Origin: an uncultured Lewinella sp. | Lineage (GTDB): Bacteria > Bacteroidota > Bacteroidia > Chitinophagales > Saprospiraceae | DNA length: 6,033 bases | Assembly (NCBI GenBank): GCA_938021455.1 | Contig: CALIGP010000384.1 | Coordinates: 1 to 6,033, forward strand | Reading direction: 5' to 3' | Shown: piece after piece, positions 1-5,553 of the stretch | How the letters are laid out: every line of letters begins with the position of its first letter | Position numbering within the stretch: position 1 is the stretch's first letter | Translations under genes and position numbers: made by a program | The notes under the pieces: model-generated | What the model saw: the letters and a program-made list of their open reading frames with translations, nothing else | Told to the model about the DNA's origin: nothing | The model's database searches: none

Positions 1-741
1 AACGTCCTCATCACTGCAGGAGGTCAAGGGATTGGAGAGTCCATCACGAGGCACTTCATTGATAGTGGAGCCAACGTCGCTATTCATTACTTTTCTAGTG
101 CAGGGACGGCGAACGAATTGAGGGAATACGCGATTAGCAAAGGTCAAAAGGCGATTGCAATTAGTGGTGATTTGACAAAAGAGGCTGATGCGATAGACCT
201 CGTTGAGAAAACGGTGGCGACCTTTGGCGAACTGGATATACTGATCAATAACGCCGGCTCACTGGTCGCACGGAAGTTGCTGAGTGAGATGGAGACGGAG
301 TTTTGGCATAAGGTTATGGACATCAATCTGACGTCCATGATGTTTGTGACACGAGCTGCGGCACCGCATCTGGCGAAACAGGAAAGCAGTAGTATTGTTA
401 ACTTGGCTTCCCTGGCCGGGCGTAAGGGGGGACACCCAGGATCGCTGGCCTATTCTACGAGCAAAGGAGCAATTCTGACCTTCACGCGGGCACTCTCCTC
501 AGAACTGGGCCCTCAGGGCACAAGGGTTAACGCCGTCGCTCCGGGACTTATCCTTGGAACGTCCTTTCACAATACCCATACGACTAAAGAGTCAGCGGCC
601 GCCACAACGGCCGGCATCCCCGTCCAGCGGGCGGGTAATGCGGCTGATGTAGCTCGTGCGGTATTGTACCTGGCTTCCGAATACGACGGTTTCATTACTG
701 GGGCAACACTTGATATAAATGGCGGCGTTTACAATATGTAA
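1..741 (+). CDS. Short-chain dehydrogenase/reductase (SDR), FabG-like, 5'-truncated by window
   Basis: The frame is open from base 1, so the true start lies a few codons upstream; 246 residues are visible, close to the usual 245-255 of classical SDRs. It is predicted to be a cytoplasmic NAD(P)(H)-dependent oxidoreductase acting on a hydroxyl/keto group. Counting from the first visible codon, the nucleotide-binding motif is TAGGQGIG (5-12), where the usual first Gly of TGxxxGxG is Ala. NNAG lies at 83-86, and the catalytic set is Asn109, Ser137, Tyr151 and Lys155 (YSTSK). A PG turn follows, and the C-terminal end carries the usual ITGATLDINGG. No acidic residue ends the second beta strand (HYFSS), which favours NADP(H), but this is inference. 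A TTG at 118 is not a credible start because the Rossmann motif lies upstream. It is the first visible gene of a likely four-gene transcription unit. The substrate cannot be told; FabG, KduD-like and sugar dehydrogenases share this pattern. Confidence 0.93.
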   Translation, partial: NVLITAGGQGIGESITRHFIDSGANVAIHYFSSAGTANELREYAISKGQKAIAISGDLTKEADAIDLVEKTVATFGELDILINNAGSLVARKLLSEMETEFWHKVMDINLTSMMFVTRAAAPHLAKQESSSIVNLASLAGRKGGHPGSLAYSTSKGAILTFTRALSSELGPQGTRVNAVAPGLILGTSFHNTHTTKESAAATTAGIPVQRAGNAADVARAVLYLASEYDGFITGATLDINGGVYNM

Positions 742-759
742 CTCTTTATTTAAAAGAGG
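742..759 (+). promoter_or_regulatory. Intergenic stem-loop overlapping a possible ribosome binding site
   Basis: Directly after the SDR stop codon, CTCTTT (742-747) can pair with AAAGAG (753-758) around a 5-nt loop. The 3' arm plus the next G (AAAGAGG, 753-759) is the only purine-rich Shine-Dalgarno-like stretch before the ATG at 772, with a rather long spacing of 12 nt. The short stem is A/T-rich and the following TGTTTTC is only a weak T-run, so a strong terminator is unlikely. It could modulate translation of the next gene or be incidental. Confidence 0.3.
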
Positions 760-771
760 TGTTTTCTTATT

Positions 772-1470
772 ATGACAGATATACTTTCCACTACGAATCA
801 AATTCACGGCGTCACGAATTTCCAGGATCTCCTATCCACTCCATTCAAGGGAGCCGTCAATGCCATTTGTTGGCAGCGTGAATTAGTGGGTGATTTTGCA
901 GAAATCGTTGAAAAGGTAGTGGTCAACGAAAACATGGTTGTCCTTGGCCAAGAGGAACTACATGCCCTTGAGTTAAGCGATCAGGGCCAACGAGCACGGG
1001 AAATCCTACTGAACGACCTGAGCATGCTGGAAGAGCAGGGTAATGCTCCAACGCTGAACGTGATAAAGTGCTACGACAGGGATGATAGCTACCCGTTTTT
1101 CCCAACGGATGTTTACTCCTTTCACGTAGACCGATCTCCGGTACCCGCTGATACTATCCTGTGTACCTATCACGGCGAATCGAGTGATATATTACCCAAT
1201 GCGCAGGCTACCCAAAAAGTACTTATCCCTGAAATCCGCGATACGCTGAGAAAGCTATATGATGGCCCCGAGGAAGGTTTCAACGCTTTCCTGGAAGAAT
1301 ACTTCTTTGACCTGCATTATCAGGCTAAACCGGATGCGCGTCCGATTAGCTTAGGTCTCGGTCATATATGGAGGCTAGCAATTGATCATCCTGAAAGCCA
1401 GGTGCTTCCATGTCTTCATCGGGCGCCGAAAGAAAAAAGAGGAGAGAATAGGTTACTCTTAATCTGTTAG
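772..1470 (+). CDS. DUF1826-like protein, possible Fe(II)-dependent oxygenase fold
   Basis: This gene encodes 232 residues and starts at the ATG 30 nt after the SDR stop. I recognise a DUF1826-like layout. Near the N terminus is AICWQREL (31-38). A central FHVDRSPVP (117-125) contains an H118-x-D120 pair and is followed by CTYHG (131-135). The C-terminal CLHRAP (214-219), with H216 and R217, leads into ENRLLLIC (225-232). An HxD followed by a distal H and R resembles the metal and 2-oxoglutarate ligands of Fe(II) dioxygenases, so a metal-dependent oxygenase role is plausible, but the family function is not established. There is no signal peptide or membrane segment, so it is probably cytoplasmic. 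A long helical segment at about 60-92 replaces part of the usual family core, and the protein ends abruptly after the last predicted strand. The family call is from remembered motif patterns, not a search. Its position between an SDR and a molybdenum enzyme supports a redox pathway role. Confidence 0.6.
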   Translation: MTDILSTTNQIHGVTNFQDLLSTPFKGAVNAICWQRELVGDFAEIVEKVVVNENMVVLGQEELHALELSDQGQRAREILLNDLSMLEEQGNAPTLNVIKCYDRDDSYPFFPTDVYSFHVDRSPVPADTILCTYHGESSDILPNAQATQKVLIPEIRDTLRKLYDGPEEGFNAFLEEYFFDLHYQAKPDARPISLGLGHIWRLAIDHPESQVLPCLHRAPKEKRGENRLLLIC

Positions 1471-1530
1471 TGTTTGTCCCGGGCCACAGGACGCTCTCAA
1501 GGCTTGAAAACTACCAAACAATGAAAACCG

Positions 1531-2220
1531 ATGATTATGAAAAGCTTGCCACCGGGCCAAAAAGAGTCAGATGTCTTCCCCAGATTCGGGCTGCCTCAAT
1601 ACGCGAACCGCTTTCCTACGGAAGTAGACCGGATAAGCTTTTCGATTGGAGGTGACGTAGAAGAGTTTGAAGTATCCGCAGAGTTGAGCGCTCTTCCGAG
1701 AGTGCAACAGGTCTCTGACTTTCACTGTGTGACCACCTGGAGCAAGTTGGATCTCCAATGGAGTGGGTATAGTTTTAAAGACTTTTACACTTCTTTGATC
1801 CTACCTAAACTGACCGGGAAAGTAACCTTTGTCGTGCTTAAAGCACAGGATGGTTATAAGACCAGTTTACCGCTATCAGACCTCATGCAGCAAAACGTTT
1901 TGCTGGCGGACCAACTGGATGGTGTGCCCCTTACGATGGAACATGGAGCCCCCATAAGGATCATTGCTCCGGACCACTACGGCTACAAAAATTTGAAGCA
2001 CCTTAAGCGGCTTGAATTTTACACCGAAGAGAAAAAGGTGAAACAGGGCTATCTCAGTTTCATGGATCATCCAAGAGCAAGGGTTGCGAAGGAGGAAAGA
2101 GCAAGCAGCGGGCCCGCTGTGTTTTTCCGTTGGCTGTATTCCTTTGGGGTCAAAGGAACCATTAGAGATTTTGAAAAAGCTACTGCTGCCTACAAGAATG
2201 AATTAAAGAGTAAGGAATAA
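1531..2220 (+). CDS. Molybdopterin-dependent oxidoreductase, sulfite-oxidase-like, cytoplasmic
   Basis: This 229-residue protein matches the sulfite oxidase/MsrP molybdopterin fold (Oxidored_molyb). The N terminus has the family's LPPGQ...FPRFGLPQYANRFP pattern (6-29). FHCVTTWSKLDLQWSG (64-79) holds Cys66, the expected molybdenum thiolate ligand. DGYKTSLPL (107-115) and HGAPIRIIAPDHYGYKNLKHLKRLEF (138-163) are the usual pterin-binding and core-closing segments. It lacks an N-terminal Tat or Sec signal and a haem or dimerisation domain, so it resembles the short single-domain YuiH-like group and should be cytoplasmic. The electron acceptor and substrate are unknown. An in-frame stop at 1522-1524 limits the start to the ATG at 1531 or 1537; neither has a clear ribosome binding site, and the ATG at 1521 is in another frame. 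It lies 60 nt after the DUF1826-like gene and probably shares its transcript. Activity would need a host molybdenum cofactor pathway, which is not seen here. Confidence 0.9.
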   Translation: MIMKSLPPGQKESDVFPRFGLPQYANRFPTEVDRISFSIGGDVEEFEVSAELSALPRVQQVSDFHCVTTWSKLDLQWSGYSFKDFYTSLILPKLTGKVTFVVLKAQDGYKTSLPLSDLMQQNVLLADQLDGVPLTMEHGAPIRIIAPDHYGYKNLKHLKRLEFYTEEKKVKQGYLSFMDHPRARVAKEERASSGPAVFFRWLYSFGVKGTIRDFEKATAAYKNELKSKE

Positions 2221-2290
2221 ACCTATTTCGTTTTAATCGTAAATTCGCCCGGGAATCGAGATCCACTACTTGATCAATAAACCTTGCGCT

Positions 2291-3055
2291 ATGCCAACTC
2301 GGGAAATCCCCATCATTAACCTGGAAACCGGATTAGACGAAACTACAAAGTTGCGAGCTACGGCAATACTAGAAAATGAAATTAGTGGTATTAAGGTAGA
2401 GCACGTCACTATTCTTGGTGGGCATTCAACGGTCGATTACTCCGAAGAAAGCCATAAGGCTGTCTACCTGTTTATGAAAGGAACTGGAAACGTAATTGCT
2501 GAAAACGAAGACTATAGAATTGTGCCAGAATCCATCCTGCTGCCTAATGCGGCTGGGCATATCACGATTACGGCTACTGCTGACAGTAACCTACACTACC
2601 TGAAGATATCAAGTGCATTGACGGCTCAAGATCATTTGGACTTGAAAGAGCTTCCGGAGGAGAATACGCAAAGCGTCTATTATGCAAAATTCAGTGACTG
2701 CCAACCTTACGTAGAACCCATTAAGAGCCCTAATACGGTAAGTCGAACAATACTGTCTAACGAATACATTCCCAGAATTGCGATGGGTACGGTTCAAACA
2801 AAGGGGCCTGATGAAGTAGGTGCTCATGAACACCCAATGTTGGAACAAATATTCTTAGGCTTGTCCAAGAATAATTGCACCGTCTATGCAGATGATGCTA
2901 AGACTACTTTCCCGCCTTTTTCAGTACTTCATATCCCCTTGGGCTCTAGACATTCCGTTACCGTAGACAAAGACGAAACCCTATACTACGTATGGATGGA
3001 TTTCTTTTTGGACAAGAAGGGAGAAGAGTGGCTGAAAACGCATATCGTTGAATAA
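2291..3055 (+). CDS. Two-domain cupin protein (bicupin), metal site in C-terminal domain
   Basis: From the ATG at 2291 this encodes 254 residues; a TTG at 2270 would add seven residues but is less likely. The C-terminal cupin (about 150-245) has both conserved motifs: GAHEHPMLEQIFLG, with H179, H181 and E185, and PLGSRHSV, with H221. This is the standard 3-His/1-Glu metal site. The N-terminal cupin (about 30-110) keeps the fold-like spacing (GGHSTVDY...KGTGNV...LLPNAAGH) but lacks the HxH ligands, so it is probably structural. The ending YYVWMDFF...WLKTH follows the last strand. The arrangement recalls bicupin isomerases such as KduI, whose partner KduD is an SDR, and an SDR is present in this cluster. 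That link is inference and not an identification; dioxygenase or sugar-binding roles are also possible. It is probably the last gene of the unit. The stop codon is followed without a gap by the inverted repeat of the IS91-type element, which leaves the reading frame intact. Confidence 0.82.
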   Translation: MPTREIPIINLETGLDETTKLRATAILENEISGIKVEHVTILGGHSTVDYSEESHKAVYLFMKGTGNVIAENEDYRIVPESILLPNAAGHITITATADSNLHYLKISSALTAQDHLDLKELPEENTQSVYYAKFSDCQPYVEPIKSPNTVSRTILSNEYIPRIAMGTVQTKGPDEVGAHEHPMLEQIFLGLSKNNCTVYADDAKTTFPPFSVLHIPLGSRHSVTVDKDETLYYVWMDFFLDKKGEEWLKTHIVE

Positions 3056-3072
3056 CAGTTGAACAAACCCCG
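3056..3072 (+). repeat. Left copy of 17-bp imperfect terminal inverted repeat
   Basis: CAGTTGAACAAACCCCG begins at the base after the cupin stop codon. Its partner at 5446-5462, read on the - strand, is CAGTTGAACGAAGCCCG, so 15 of 17 positions match. The outer nine bases are identical and contain GAAC (3061-3064), a known IS91-family target tetranucleotide. The outer nine bases may belong to the host site and only the inner part to the element. Confidence 0.75.
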
Positions 3073-3162
3073 CCCAACTTCCCCCCGTTCCACTTAAGAA
3101 TACTTGTAATTCCCTGAAGGGCTACCCTAGCTTCCGTCCATTGTTTCACTAAATAGAAAACG
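3065..3162 (+). other. Non-coding left end of the IS91-type element (candidate terIS)
   Basis: This stretch between the left inverted repeat and the recombinase gene starts with a pyrimidine-rich segment (3068-3092, mostly C) and contains a small hairpin, AGGG (3118-3121) with CCCT (3125-3128). No gene is seen. By position it should be the rolling-circle termination end and should carry the promoter for the two IS genes. No clear Bacteroidota -33/-7 pair was recognised. Confidence 0.45.
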
Positions 3163-4044
3163 ATGGATAATTCTACTACTAATTTTGAGGCCTTTCGGGA
3201 CTGGATGACCCTGCGTAACTACGCTTCGGCGACCATAAAGTCTTACTCAAGTCATTTACGTCAGTTTTTGCTTTGGCGGCAACGGTTGGGGAATACAGGT
3301 GCGATTGAGCAGGATGAGATTAAGGCGTACCTGACGGAGCGCAGCGATCAGGGCTTAGCCTGGCGTAGCATAAACGTGGCTTATTCCGCCTTGCAGATGT
3401 TTTTCACTTCGGTTTTGCGACGGGAATGGTCGGTGGAACATCTTCCGCGTCCTCGCTCTGAGCGGTCACTGCCCACGATATTATCGGTGGATGAGGTAGA
3501 GCGTTTGATTAATGCGGCTACGATGTTGAAGCATCAGGCGTTCATTACCTTACTGTACGGTACGGGGCTTCGTTTGAGTGAGGCGCTGGATTTACGGATT
3601 AAGGATATCGATGGCAGCAGGGCACAGCTTCGGGTGTGTAAAGGGAAGGGTAAGAAGGATCGTTACGTTCATCTCCCGCCGAGCTTATTGGAGACGCTGC
3701 GAATTTATTACAAGGCATGTCGTCCGCAAAACTATTTGTTTAACGGCAGCTACGTTGGCGGGCGCTGGCAAAACCGTGCGGCTCAGTACGCCATCGAACG
3801 AGCGGCCGTGGCGGCCTCGATTATCCGTCCGGTATCGGCTCATGTTTTGCGTCATTGTTATGCGACGCACCACCTGGAGGCGGGCACGAGTATCTTGTTT
3901 GTTAAGGAGCAATTGGGTCACAGCAATTTAACGACGACGGCGCGTTATCTTCACTTGTGTGTCAATTATCAGGAACAAGTCCATCATCCGCTGAATCAGC
4001 TGTCGCTGCATCTTCATCCGTTACCGGCACGGTTGGTGGAATAG
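3163..4044 (+). CDS. Tyrosine recombinase/phage-type integrase of the IS91-type element
   Basis: This 293-residue protein is a complete tyrosine recombinase that cuts and rejoins DNA through a 3'-phosphotyrosine. The N-terminal SAM-like core-binding domain (about 6-90) contains the typical NYASATIKSYSSHLRQF segment. The catalytic domain (about 105-265) has Arg137 (TGLRLSE), a beta-hairpin lysine in KGKGKKDR (160-167), His227 and Arg230 (HVLRHCYATH), His253 (LGHSN) and the nucleophile Tyr262 (ARYLH). All six catalytic positions are present. The ATG at 3163 follows an A-rich leader without a Shine-Dalgarno site. Its 3' end overlaps the transposase frame. Linkage to an IS91 transposase is typical of a subgroup of this family, where the recombinase's exact contribution is unclear; it might resolve circular or replicative intermediates. 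It is XerC/D-like in size, but the context argues against a housekeeping Xer protein. Confidence 0.93.
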   Translation: MDNSTTNFEAFRDWMTLRNYASATIKSYSSHLRQFLLWRQRLGNTGAIEQDEIKAYLTERSDQGLAWRSINVAYSALQMFFTSVLRREWSVEHLPRPRSERSLPTILSVDEVERLINAATMLKHQAFITLLYGTGLRLSEALDLRIKDIDGSRAQLRVCKGKGKKDRYVHLPPSLLETLRIYYKACRPQNYLFNGSYVGGRWQNRAAQYAIERAAVAASIIRPVSAHVLRHCYATHHLEAGTSILFVKEQLGHSNLTTTARYLHLCVNYQEQVHHPLNQLSLHLHPLPARLVE

Positions 4045-5228
4045 GTGACCTTTTCCGGGCGTACGGCGAAGCCTATGTAGAGGCTTACCGTCCGGGGCTG
4101 CGGGTGATCCGTCTGATCCGTGCAATACGTCTGTGTCACACAGCAGCGCTGGGTGGTCATCGGGTGACGTGCCTAGACTGCGGCGGGAAACACTACCGCT
4201 ATTTTTCCTGTGGTCACAGCCATTGCCCGTTGTGCCAGGGGAACCGACGCCAAGCCTGGTACGAGGGGGTAGAATCGGGCCTTCTGACCGTGCCTTACAT
4301 GCACATCACTTTTACGCTTCCGCACGAACTCAACGGCATCTGTCGGCAGCATCCGCGTGCGTTGTATGGCATGTTGTTCCGCACTGCCTGGCGGACGCTT
4401 GCGGTCTTATGCGACGGCCTGCCGGGCATGACGGCGGTGCTGCACACCTGGGGTTCGGATCTGAAGCATCATCCGCACGTCCATTGTCTGGTAACTTTTG
4501 GTAGTCTTGACGAGAAGAGTGGTCAGTGGTGCTGGCCGAAGTATAAAGATAAGCTGGTGGGGCACCGTAAGATGAGTAATACTTTCCGGTCGTACTTCCT
4601 CGAATCGCTCAAAGACTGGATGGGGCGTTGCGGGCCAGGAATTTACCATCAGTCCTACGGGGTCCTGACGGCGGGTCTTGAGCAGAAACGCTGGGTGGTC
4701 AATCAGCAACCGCCGACGATGGATGCCGAGGTGATCAACGCTTACCTGAGTCGCTATATCTGCCGTATTGGTATCTCGGATAAGCGTTTGCGATACGATG
4801 CGTCCACGCAGACGGTAAGTTTAAGCTACAAAGACTACCGCCGGCAGGAGGTCGGTCAGGCGGCACCACAAGCCATCCGGCAACTGAGCCCGTTGCTTGC
4901 CATGGCACAGCTGTTGCAGCATGTGTTGCCGCCGCACTTCCACCGCACCCGTTCTTATGGGCTACACGCGGCCAACACCCGCAAACGACTGGGAGGCCTG
5001 TTACAACGTCATGTTAAGCAAGCTCCGGATACAGTACTGGTGATACTGCGTTTATTAAAAGCGATGTTGCGTCTCCAGTTACGAAATACCTGCGAGCAGT
5101 GCGGCAGTGTGACCGAGCCCTTAATCGAGCCGGTAGCGCCCGATCGCCACCTGGTTGCCTCCTGGCTGAAGATCACTGTGCGGCCACCACCGGTTGTGGG
5201 CTGCTCTCCTAAACCCGAAAAAGTCTGA
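3957..5228 (+). CDS. IS91-family HUH (Y2-type) transposase
   Basis: This is a rolling-circle transposase that nicks single-stranded DNA through tyrosines. Numbered from the GTG at 3957 (423 residues), an N-terminal zinc-binding domain contains CLDCG (C72, C75), then C85, H87, C90 and C93 (CGHSHCPLC). The HUH metal motif is HPHVHCLV (172-179), with H174 and H176. The tyrosine pair is in AYLSRYICRIGIS, with Y263 and Y267 (YxxxY). A late CEQCG (379-383) may be a further metal-binding pair. The start is uncertain. Family-like sequence begins at about GDLFRAYGEAY (30-40), and no ATG precedes it. The options are the GTG at 3957, which overlaps the recombinase gene by 88 nt, or a non-standard ATA at 4041 overlapping the recombinase stop (395 residues). 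Either way translation is probably coupled to the upstream gene. The sequence ends intact, so the copy may be functional. Confidence 0.92.
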   Translation: MCQLSGTSPSSAESAVAASSSVTGTVGGIGDLFRAYGEAYVEAYRPGLRVIRLIRAIRLCHTAALGGHRVTCLDCGGKHYRYFSCGHSHCPLCQGNRRQAWYEGVESGLLTVPYMHITFTLPHELNGICRQHPRALYGMLFRTAWRTLAVLCDGLPGMTAVLHTWGSDLKHHPHVHCLVTFGSLDEKSGQWCWPKYKDKLVGHRKMSNTFRSYFLESLKDWMGRCGPGIYHQSYGVLTAGLEQKRWVVNQQPPTMDAEVINAYLSRYICRIGISDKRLRYDASTQTVSLSYKDYRRQEVGQAAPQAIRQLSPLLAMAQLLQHVLPPHFHRTRSYGLHAANTRKRLGGLLQRHVKQAPDTVLVILRLLKAMLRLQLRNTCEQCGSVTEPLIEPVAPDRHLVASWLKITVRPPPVVGCSPKPEKV

Positions 5229-5453
5229 TGTATGCGGAAATCCGGTGAGACAGTAGTGGTTCGCCCCGGCGGCTTGATGCCAGCAGGGAAGCAAGTAAGG
5301 CAGCCACGGCATCCCGGTCGTAAAAGTCGCTACCTGGGTTGGGTACTTCGGTTAAAATGGGCTACTTTTAGCCAGACAGGTAGTCCGCTAAGTCGCTACC
5401 CGAATTATGTTTTACCCTATTACCTTAGGCATTAAAGCCGAAGTACGGGCTTC
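5229..5453 (+). other. Non-coding right end of the IS91-type element, candidate oriIS with stem-loops
   Basis: No gene is supported between the transposase stop and the right terminus. The segment is rich in short inverted repeats. GGCTA (5360-5364) pairs with TAGCC (5369-5373) around CTTT, and GGTAG (5379-5383) pairs with CTACC (5396-5400). GTACTTCGG (5343-5351) is complementary to CCGAAGTAC (5438-5446). The terminal hairpin CGAAG (5439-5443)/CTTCG (5450-5454) has a 6-nt loop and reaches the first base of GTTC. In IS91 elements the replication origin end lies next to GTTC or CTTG and needs subterminal structure, so this is the best oriIS candidate. Confidence 0.55.
5324..5400 (+). repeat. 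Pair of 11-bp direct repeats in the IS right end
   Basis: AAGTCGCTACC occurs at 5324-5334 and again at 5390-5400, 66 nt apart. The second copy supplies the 3' arm of the GGTAG/CTACC hairpin. The repeats could be binding sites for the transposase or the tyrosine recombinase; this is inference from position only. Confidence 0.5.
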
Positions 5454-5462
5454 GTTCAACTG
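5446..5462 (-). repeat. Right copy of 17-bp imperfect terminal inverted repeat
   Basis: On the - strand this reads CAGTTGAACGAAGCCCG and matches the left copy at 3056-3072 in 15 of 17 positions. On the + strand it holds GTTC (5454-5457) directly after the proposed element end at 5453, and it overlaps the 3' arm of the terminal hairpin (5450-5454). Confidence 0.75.
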
Positions 5463-5540
5463 ACCTGTCCGCGCTGCGGCTGGGGAAAGAGGGCGTATCG
5501 GTGTGGAGGGCACGGACAGGCCTTAGAGTTCGCTGCAAGC
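5458..5540 (+). other. Short GC-rich segment with 8-bp inverted repeat, no gene seen
   Basis: This stretch is about 66% GC and lies between the IS end and an AT-rich gene. CCTGTCCG (5464-5471) is exactly complementary to CGGACAGG (5513-5520), with a 41-nt loop. One frame gives a CPRCGW...YRCGGHG string that looks zinc-ribbon-like, but it has no start codon and a stop at 5433-5435, so no gene is called. It could be a relic of another mobile element, a folded recombination site or a gene remnant. A GTTC (5528-5531) and a CAAG (5536-5539) occur near its right edge. Confidence 0.35.
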
Positions 5541-5553
5541 AAAATAGAAAAAA

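Larger units (their letters stand above)
3065..5453 (+). mobile_element. IS91-family insertion sequence with tyrosine recombinase and HUH transposase
   Basis: The element has about 98 bp of non-coding left end, a tyrosine recombinase gene, an overlapping IS91-type transposase gene and about 225 bp of non-coding right end. Boundaries are set at the GAAC (3061-3064) and GTTC (5454-5457) motifs inside the terminal inverted repeats. IS91 elements are known to insert next to GAAC or CAAG (GTTC or CTTG at the right end) without a target duplication, and none is seen here. If the whole inverted repeat belongs to the element, it spans 3056-5462 instead. The genes are about 50-58% GC, above the flanking operon and far above the right flank. 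Both reading frames are intact with complete catalytic residues, so the copy may still be active. IS91-family elements with an upstream phage-type integrase gene are a known arrangement. Confidence 0.85.

Noticed and set aside
1470..1655. 61-codon open frame overlapping the start of the molybdenum-enzyme gene, with an ATG at 1521
   Set aside because: It runs out of frame across a well-supported protein, and its translation has no recognisable features.
2221..2290. Possible promoter or terminator in the gap before the cupin gene
   Set aside because: Only a CCCGGG palindrome and scattered T-runs are seen; no paired promoter boxes or hairpin with a T-tail.
3149..3165. Similarity between CTAAATAGAAAACGATG and the leader at 5539-5556 as a possible direct repeat
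   Set aside because: Both are A-rich leaders before start codons, and the match is low-complexity.
3578..3931. 117-codon + strand frame and a 78-codon - strand frame inside the recombinase gene
   Set aside because: Both are shadows of the tyrosine recombinase, which has all its catalytic residues in its own frame.
5232..5435. 67-codon open frame in the IS right end
   Set aside because: It is rich in Arg/Gly/Pro with no family features, and it lies over repeats and hairpins expected of a non-coding end.
5454..5534. Integron attC site: GTTCAAC fits RYYYAAC and is followed by complementary arms
   Set aside because: The expected downstream GTTRRRY partner is absent (GTTCGCT is found), and GTTC is better explained by the IS91 target.
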